Source: Engraulis encrasicolus
Taxonomy: Eukaryota > Chordata > Actinopteri > Clupeiformes > Engraulidae
NCBI RefSeq assembly: GCF_034702125.1
Contig: NC_085874.1
Coordinates: 1-64,000, forward strand
Length of the DNA stretch: 64,000 nt
Reading direction: 5' to 3'
How positions within the stretch are numbered: position 1 is the first letter of the stretch; every line of letters begins with the position of its first letter. This document shows, piece after piece, positions 56,377-64,000 of the stretch. Made by a program: the position numbers and the translations under genes. The notes beneath the pieces were generated by a model that saw only the letters and a list, made by a program, of their open reading frames with translations, did not search any database and was not told where the DNA came from.

Positions 56377-57696
56377 ACGCACACACACACACACACTTAC
56401 CCAGTATGATACACACTTTAAATTTAACTGAACTGAACACAGAATATTATTCTAAGTTTGTTAGTAATGGAGACTTATTAGAAGTACATTAGTCTGCCTG
56501 TTGCCATCCAGGTGTGTGTGTTTGTGTGTGTTGCGCGCATGCTTGTGTGTGTGTGGGAGCACGTCTGTGCATTTGTTTTTAGTGGAGCAAGTGTGATGAG
56601 AGAAGGGAGTGTTAATTAATGTGTGTGTGTGTGTGTGTGCATTTTCTCCAGGTAAACACTTGTTGCGAGTGTGACTAGCCTGTTAGTGTATGTGTGACTA
56701 CCCTTGCCAGTCTTGAGAGAGTTGAGTGCACCTGTTCCTAATTACCAGGAGTTCCCAGTGAAAGATCGGTCTGCCGTCCCTGTGTGTGTGTGTATGTGTG
56801 TGTGTGTGTGCTCACACAACTTGGGAGACACATTCGTGATTTACGGATCAAAATGTATAACAGCTCCTTATTTATTCATAAAAAGTATTCTCGAGCACCT
56901 GTGCGTGTGTGCACATGTGACAGACATGTGTAACAAGACATTTAGATGTTTTTCTCTCTCTTGCTCGCTTACACACACACACGCACAGCCCAGGTGAGTG
57001 ACAGGGGTGATGAGGCCACTTCTGAGTGTTCCACTGACACTAACGGCCCAAATAACAAAAGATTGGACCACCACACACACACACACACGCACGCACACGC
57101 ACACGCACACACACACACAAATAAACCCGGCCCCCACCAAATGCACCATGTTCCAAGTAATAAGGTGTTTCAGAACACATAATGGCTTCCATCAAATATA
57201 TGTACACGTTGGACACCACAGACACACAAAGTTTTGATGCAGGCAGCTTTATTCTCCTGTGTGGCACTGATTGACGCACGCATACACACACCAGTCCTCA
57301 ACACCTTGCTGTGTGGCCAAATGAAACTTGTCAAACACACTACACCACCACACACAGGAACGAACTAGACTCTCAGAAACACAACAATATGCACAACCAA
57401 TAATTATAGTAACAAAATAATGACAATCTCCTTCAGTTATGGTAAGAAAATGATAAAAACAAAAGCAAAAACCTATGAATGGCATATAGGGGCATCATAA
57501 TTTCGTAAACAAATGTACTATCATCTGGTTAACATCATCCTGTAATCGGGTAAACGACAGTCATTATTTTGTAAACGATCATCATTAATTGGTTAACACA
57601 CAATCTGCTTAACACATATTCAATCATTCGTTTAACACAAGAATCTATAATTCAAAGAAGGGGACCCTAACCCTAGAGCACCTCTCAGCCACACCC
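55883..57696. other. npy-stk31 intergenic region
   Basis: No ORF of interest. Contains CA tracts at 56,059-56,153, 56,347-56,395 and 57,072-57,119, TG tracts near 56,520-56,640 and 56,780-56,810. A degenerate ~22-bp repeat with TTAAC/TAAAC cores and ATCAT stretches lies at about 57,500-57,645. Confidence 0.7.
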
Positions 57697-57702
57697 TTTA
57701 TT
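57697..57702 (-). terminator. Poly(A) signal of the stk31-like gene
   Basis: AATAAA on the minus strand, 27 bases beyond the stop codon that ends at 57,729. Confidence 0.6.
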
Positions 57703-57728
57703 AGCCCCACCCTCTATTGACCGCGCCC

Positions 57729-59587
<1,859 letters not shown>

Positions 59588-59635
59588 CTGGGGAAACAAG
59601 ACACACACTCCCCGCTTTCATCACACCAGCCACAT

Positions 59636-59638
<3 letters not shown>

Positions 59639-59710
<72 letters not shown>
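59639..59710. repeat. (CA)n microsatellite
   Basis: About 36 uninterrupted CA units, upstream of exon A. Confidence 0.97.
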
Positions 59711-59718
<8 letters not shown>

Positions 59719-60110
59719 GTGGAAATCAGGGGAACAAGTAGCAGCTGGCTGGCTGCAGGACTCCAGCAATTCAGTTTCTCAGTGAACAGGGTTGCACCTT
59801 TGTTAAGATCCCCGGTTGCACACTCTTCAACCTCTGACTGTTGGAAACTGCTGTCACTCAAAAAACTAGCTCAAATGGTTGGCTGCTTAGCATCTTGCCC
59901 CTCCTCACAACACCGACGTTTGTAAATATAAACCTATGCATATTCAACAGACACTTTATTACGTACATAAGTATTGGGTTGGAGCAATGTTTGCCTTCAG
60001 AACTGCCTGCAATAGCTTACAGGAAGGCTGTGGTGCTGCAGTAATGCTCAAAAGGTTTACGCGGTTACACAGCAGAGTTCCGTATTGTAGGTACAGTAGG
60101 TGAGCAGTCG
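59711..60110. other. Presumed stk31-like intron, no exon found
   Basis: No kinase or Tudor-like segment identified on the minus strand, and no TE ends. Confidence 0.4.
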
Positions 60111-60118
60111 CCCCGATG

Positions 60119-61849
60119 CAATGTTCCCTCTAAGCTGCGCGACTGCGCAATTGCGCACTCCTCTCACAGTTTCCACGTATAGCAAATCCATGCAGCGCAG
60201 GTAAAACAAGGTGGCAAATTTGTGTGGAGACGCAGTTGAATGTTGGCCGAAATGTCCACCCCTTGTAGCTTTAGAACATCCAATCGAAATAAAACATATT
60301 CTTTAGATATAAAACATCTATCTTATAGCAGTTTAAGCGATCACACTGGACGCGGATTTCTGCTTACAATCAGCGTTGCGCCCCCCAGCTGATCAGACCG
60401 AGCGCGGATCTGCTGCGCGTCGAATGCTGTCAGTAGAATCTTTGGCAGTGACCAGACAACGTTGCAACAACTGAGCTGTCACTCGCAGCTTAATCTATGG
60501 TGTTGTGTTGCGAAAAGTAGCCTACACAAAAAGCTGTGTAACCTAAATTGATCTAATGGATAGAGTTTTTGCTAAAGCTCTCCTAAAGTTCGATCGTGAA
60601 TATCTGATATGAATGTTGATAACGGTGTCGAGCATCTGGATATCTGCAGGTGACGTGAAGCGTCAAGTTTAACTTTTCCCTACTCAGTCTGCCCAGATCA
60701 ATATTCAGCGCGGAACACGCTCACTTTCATTAACAAACAATAGAACAAATATGCGTCTGTTAGTGTGTGGCTAAAAGTAAGGAATCACACGCCATCACAT
60801 GGTGAAGCCAGCGCATCCGAAGCATTCTATCGCATGAGCTTATTCTCGCATGGATACCAATTATAGTTCGTCACTATTTCCACTCTGTCCTTCATACAAA
60901 GTTATCTAGGCTATTACCTATGATATCTTAGCAAAACGGAGGTAAGCTGTTCTTTCCTTTATTTTAGCTTCACTGGAAAAGTGAGGCCTACCAACAGTCA
61001 TGCAGAATAGCGTGGTGTTTAGATATATCCATTGTTCTGTCATATTTTGAAGTCCTTTGATAGGCATCAGAGTGCTAGGAAAGTCGCAAGACATTTAGCG
61101 ATTTAAATGGATGCCTGTCAACCTAGCTTTGATCTCGCGCTATTGGCATCATTGGAAGCGCTTGTTGCTTTCTGTCAAAGAGCTGCTCAAAATTGTGTTG
61201 ATGTAAGCGTTATACGCGTAATGGGAATGTCTTGAAAACATATGAACTAATTAATTTGCCTAAACTAACTACTACTGATAAGAAAGTCCATGAAAACCCA
61301 GTTAGCCAGAAGGTCAGTAAGAGATAGTCCGGTAAGGAAAATGTGTTCCTCCCACGCTCTGAAATGAAAGGGTGAGAATTTTCCACGAGCTCTTAAAGTG
61401 ACAGTGCATAATTTTAGCCTACTCCATGTAGGCCTAATTTAAGCACAATATTTTAGTCTTTAAATTTGATAGTCCTACATAGGCCTATTATAAAACATTT
61501 AAATCCAAATTAAATTATTCATCCTTAATCCATAAATTCAGCATTCTGGGCTACTTGGGCTGCTGTAAAGATACTTTATTTCCAACATCTTACAAATAAA
61601 TGTACAGTATAGGCTATTGATGATGGTGGGTTGATGATGAATAAGTCAAGTAATAGCCTAACCAAGATGAGAATTAGAAACATTACTTAACTGATTTTGT
61701 AATATTCACATGTAATTCAATGTCAATATAATCAACATATTATTAAGTGATTATTAAGGGGGGTCATCAACCCGCTCACTGAGGTCATTGGCTCTGCTCA
61801 GTGATATAATGCATTTGCCCAGGCACAGAAAAAATTAGAGGGAACATTG
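60119..61849. mobile_element. hAT-type element, non-autonomous
   Basis: Inverted ends CAATGTTCCCTCTAA and TTAGAGGGAACATTG, flanked by the perfect 8-bp duplication CCCCGATG (60,111-60,118 and 61,850-61,857). 1,731 bp without a recognisable transposase. The interior is non-coding on both strands as far as I can see. Confidence 0.92.
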
Positions 61850-61953
61850 CCCCGATGCCCGCATGAACACAATGAAAAAGTCACACAAGTGACACCAGTT
61901 ACTCATAATCACTAGTCTTGTAAATTGTAGGCAATTGGATATTGAGGTTGGAC

Positions 61954-62962
61954 TAGGGTGGCCATCGGTCCGTTTTTACGACCTGTTCACGACGTCCGTG
62001 TGTCCCTCTCTTTGTCTTTCCTTTCCTCCTAGCCTTTTGCTTATGGCCTCAAGATGCGAGGCAATATCATTGACGCAAACTAGACCTTGGCAGTCAGTCG
62101 CGTTTCCGATATCTGCGGTCGCCATGTTAATCCAGATGTAACCCCAGACTTCGCACAGTGACTTAACTGTATTGCTGTCGCCTTATGTCAGGGAAATCTC
62201 TGTGCAATAGCCCTATATGAAGTTCATTAACTGACTGTATGAAAATTAAATAAGGTAACTATATTATTGTCTACTGTCTGTTTCCTATTTTTACCTGCAC
62301 TGGTGGCAACGCATAGTGCAACTAAGTGCAAATGCTTTTACAACGATACGAGGGCTCTCACAACTTTACAAACAGGGCAAAGAAACGTCTTTCTGCACGG
62401 GCGCTGTCTGTATTTTGAGCTAGTGTTGTTGGTTATCCAGCGTCTGCATGGAAAAAAAAGGTTGACAGAAGCGGTTTGCCTCCGCTGATAAACACACTTC
62501 TGACCAACTTTGAGTAAAGTAAATCAAATTAATTGTTGGCTATTAGGCCTACGCATGCATGACTACCCAAAATAGGCCTTTCATTTTAAAAAAAAATATG
62601 AAATAGCCTACACAGACAACAACGGAAGGATTTGTCTATCGTAACCTGCCGTCTCTGATACAACATTAAGTTAGTGGTACTGATGACTCCTTTATCGGAA
62701 TGAGGTAATGAAATGCGAAAATCCTTCCCCCCAAAAATATTGTTTTACAAGTAAAACTGTTGTTGGCAGCTGAGTTAGTCTGAGGTAAGATGGCAGCGCT
62801 GTTCCCTGATTTCTGCCTGCAGTTTAGAATGCCAACTTCACCGTTTTCTCCACGGAGGCGGGGATTCGGCAAGTCGAAGCAATGGGTCCCGCGCGAGGAC
62901 GCTAGGTTAGAAAGTTAAGGGGCGGGGTTGTCCGGCCGAAGTCCGGACAGCTGGTCACCCTA
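61954..62962. mobile_element. hAT-type MITE
   Basis: Ends TAGGGTGGCCA and TGGTCACCCTA, with 8-bp flanks GGTTGGAC (61,946-61,953) and GGCTGGAC (62,963-62,970), seven of eight matching. 1,009 bp, with no transposase. Confidence 0.82.
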
Positions 62963-62970
62963 GGCTGGAC

Positions 62971-63317
62971 TGTAGATTTTAGTTGTATTAACTGTAGCCA
63001 ATTCCCTCGGCTTAGCTAAAGTGCATTTGCAAACCAGGAAGCACATTTGTTATGCTATTTTGAGAGGGAAGAGGCTTTTCCAGAAGCATAGGAAATGTTT
63101 GTTGTTACAAGACATTAAACTACTGACTAGACTGATCGCCAGGAATACCTGTGTCCATGGTGCCCACTGCATATCTGAGGTTAGCGCGAGCATCCGATAT
63201 CTTATTTCGGAAAAAACACCTGTCGAGTCTCTGTACAAGTGAACGGAGCATGGACGATTTTGAGGCAGCGGTGCGTATGCAGCCAAATTACGTCATACCC
63301 GTTTACAAACTCTGAAG
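62971..63317. other. Unassigned, possibly LINE 5' sequence
   Basis: A short plus-strand ORF (63,021-63,242) is not recognised. The stretch leads directly into the LINE endonuclease fragment and may belong to it. Confidence 0.35.
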
Positions 63318-63621
63318 GGGTCTATCCAACGTGAGAGTGCTGAGAAACAAAGTGGACGAACTTCATGCTGCCACGCAACACCTGTTTGAGTACAGGGAAA
63401 GTAGCCTTTTATGTTTCAGCGAAACATGGTTAAGCAACACGGTTAGTGACGATAGTGTTTCCCTTCCTGGGTTTGGAGCGCCAATCAGACTCGACAGAGA
63501 TGCGCAAGCCACTGGAAAATCGATCGGCGGTGGTCTCTGTCTGTCAGCACACAGTGGTGCAAACAGTATATCATAGACACACTGTCAGTTCCCCAAACAT
63601 CGAACTTCTGTCTGTCTCTTT
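63318..63621 (+). pseudogene. LINE endonuclease N-terminal fragment
   Basis: Reads LSNVRVLRNKVDEL, then SLLCFSETWLSNTVSDDSV, GFGAPIRLDRDAQATGKS and GGGLCLS. The ETWL motif contains the catalytic Glu of APE-type endonucleases, and R.DR....GKS.GGGL is typical of fish LINEs. The frame has a stop after HSGANSIS. A shifted frame gives PNIELLSVSL, then the similarity ends at about 63,621. Confidence 0.75.
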
Positions 63622-64000
63622 AACACATTGACTACCAAACCACGGGAAAACCTGTTTTTACTTCCCATGCGATCCCAAAATGGGAAAAGTTTTTATTGTA
63701 TTTTTCATAACTAGACACTTCAATGCTTATTGTGTTTGATTTCGGTAGCTCTGTAAGTAGAACAGACATAAATGGCAGTCAAAAGCTTGTGTCATCATCT
63801 GGACATTTTAATCACAATGCCAGGATCGGCGCCAACCCAAGAATATTTTTGATAACTGTAAGCTACTGTCCGGAACTGTTCCCCTGCGTCAGTGACGTCA
63901 CTGTCGCGTCCCTTTCCCCTCTCTGTGTACACCTTGCAAAGTGTCTGCGATGCTGCCATCTTTTTAAACACAAGAATCGTGTTTGTATGTTGTTTACTTA
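63622..64000. other. Unassigned window end
   Basis: Begins TAACACATTGACTACC just inside a TTAA-like junction, possibly a TE end. No gene recognised in the last 380 bases. Confidence 0.35.

Noticed and set aside
59637..59861. Minus ORF near 59.8 kb as an upstream stk31 exon
   Set aside because: No kinase or Tudor similarity, and it runs into the CA repeat without clear splice sites.

Overview
The window is nuclear DNA of a vertebrate, almost certainly a ray-finned (teleost) fish. Support for this: a neuropeptide Y gene with the vertebrate four-exon layout, next to exons that look like stk31 (its neighbour on human chromosome 7p15), long CA/GA microsatellites, and fish-type Tc1, hAT, piggyBac, LINE and LTR elements. 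I cannot name the species. Most of the 64 kb is repetitive. The very long open reading frames are by-products of repeats whose period is a multiple of three or that lack stop codons.

Layout. 1-22,378: a higher-order repeat of about 5.4 kb in three copies plus a partial fourth. Each copy is built from pentanucleotide arrays (GGTTA/TTTTG/GGTTG types, often turning back on themselves as hairpins), a fragment of coding-like sequence, a tRNA-derived SINE, and a ~580 bp TTAA-flanked MITE. Copy 3 carries a 1.78 kb hAT element and a 1.32 kb near-perfect palindrome, each flanked by a target duplication. 22,379-49,023: a 24-bp purine-rich minisatellite, about 15 kb in total, in five blocks separated by transposons. 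These are a piggyBac-like element with a hAT nested inside, an LTR element with an intact 683-codon ORF, a palindromic Tc1 remnant, a solo LTR, a 5'-truncated LINE and a short hAT-like insert. 49,024-53,600: more transposon remnants, two unrecognised exon-like ORFs, and a 1.6 kb Tc1 element with ~520 bp inverted arms.

53,600-59,600 is the genic part, all on the minus strand. The last three exons of an stk31-like (Tudor/kinase family) gene end at 57,729 with an AATAAA just beyond. The npy gene follows at 55,341-54,141 with three coding exons joined in frame to a 97-residue precursor. Same-strand stk31 then npy agrees with the human order. 60,119-62,962 holds two hAT elements with 8-bp target duplications, and 63,318-63,621 a LINE endonuclease fragment.

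The npy peptide hormone is the only complete cellular gene seen. stk31 is partial, because its upstream exons were not found in the 4.4 kb available. No bacterial-type features, rRNA genes, true tRNA genes or CRISPR arrays were seen.
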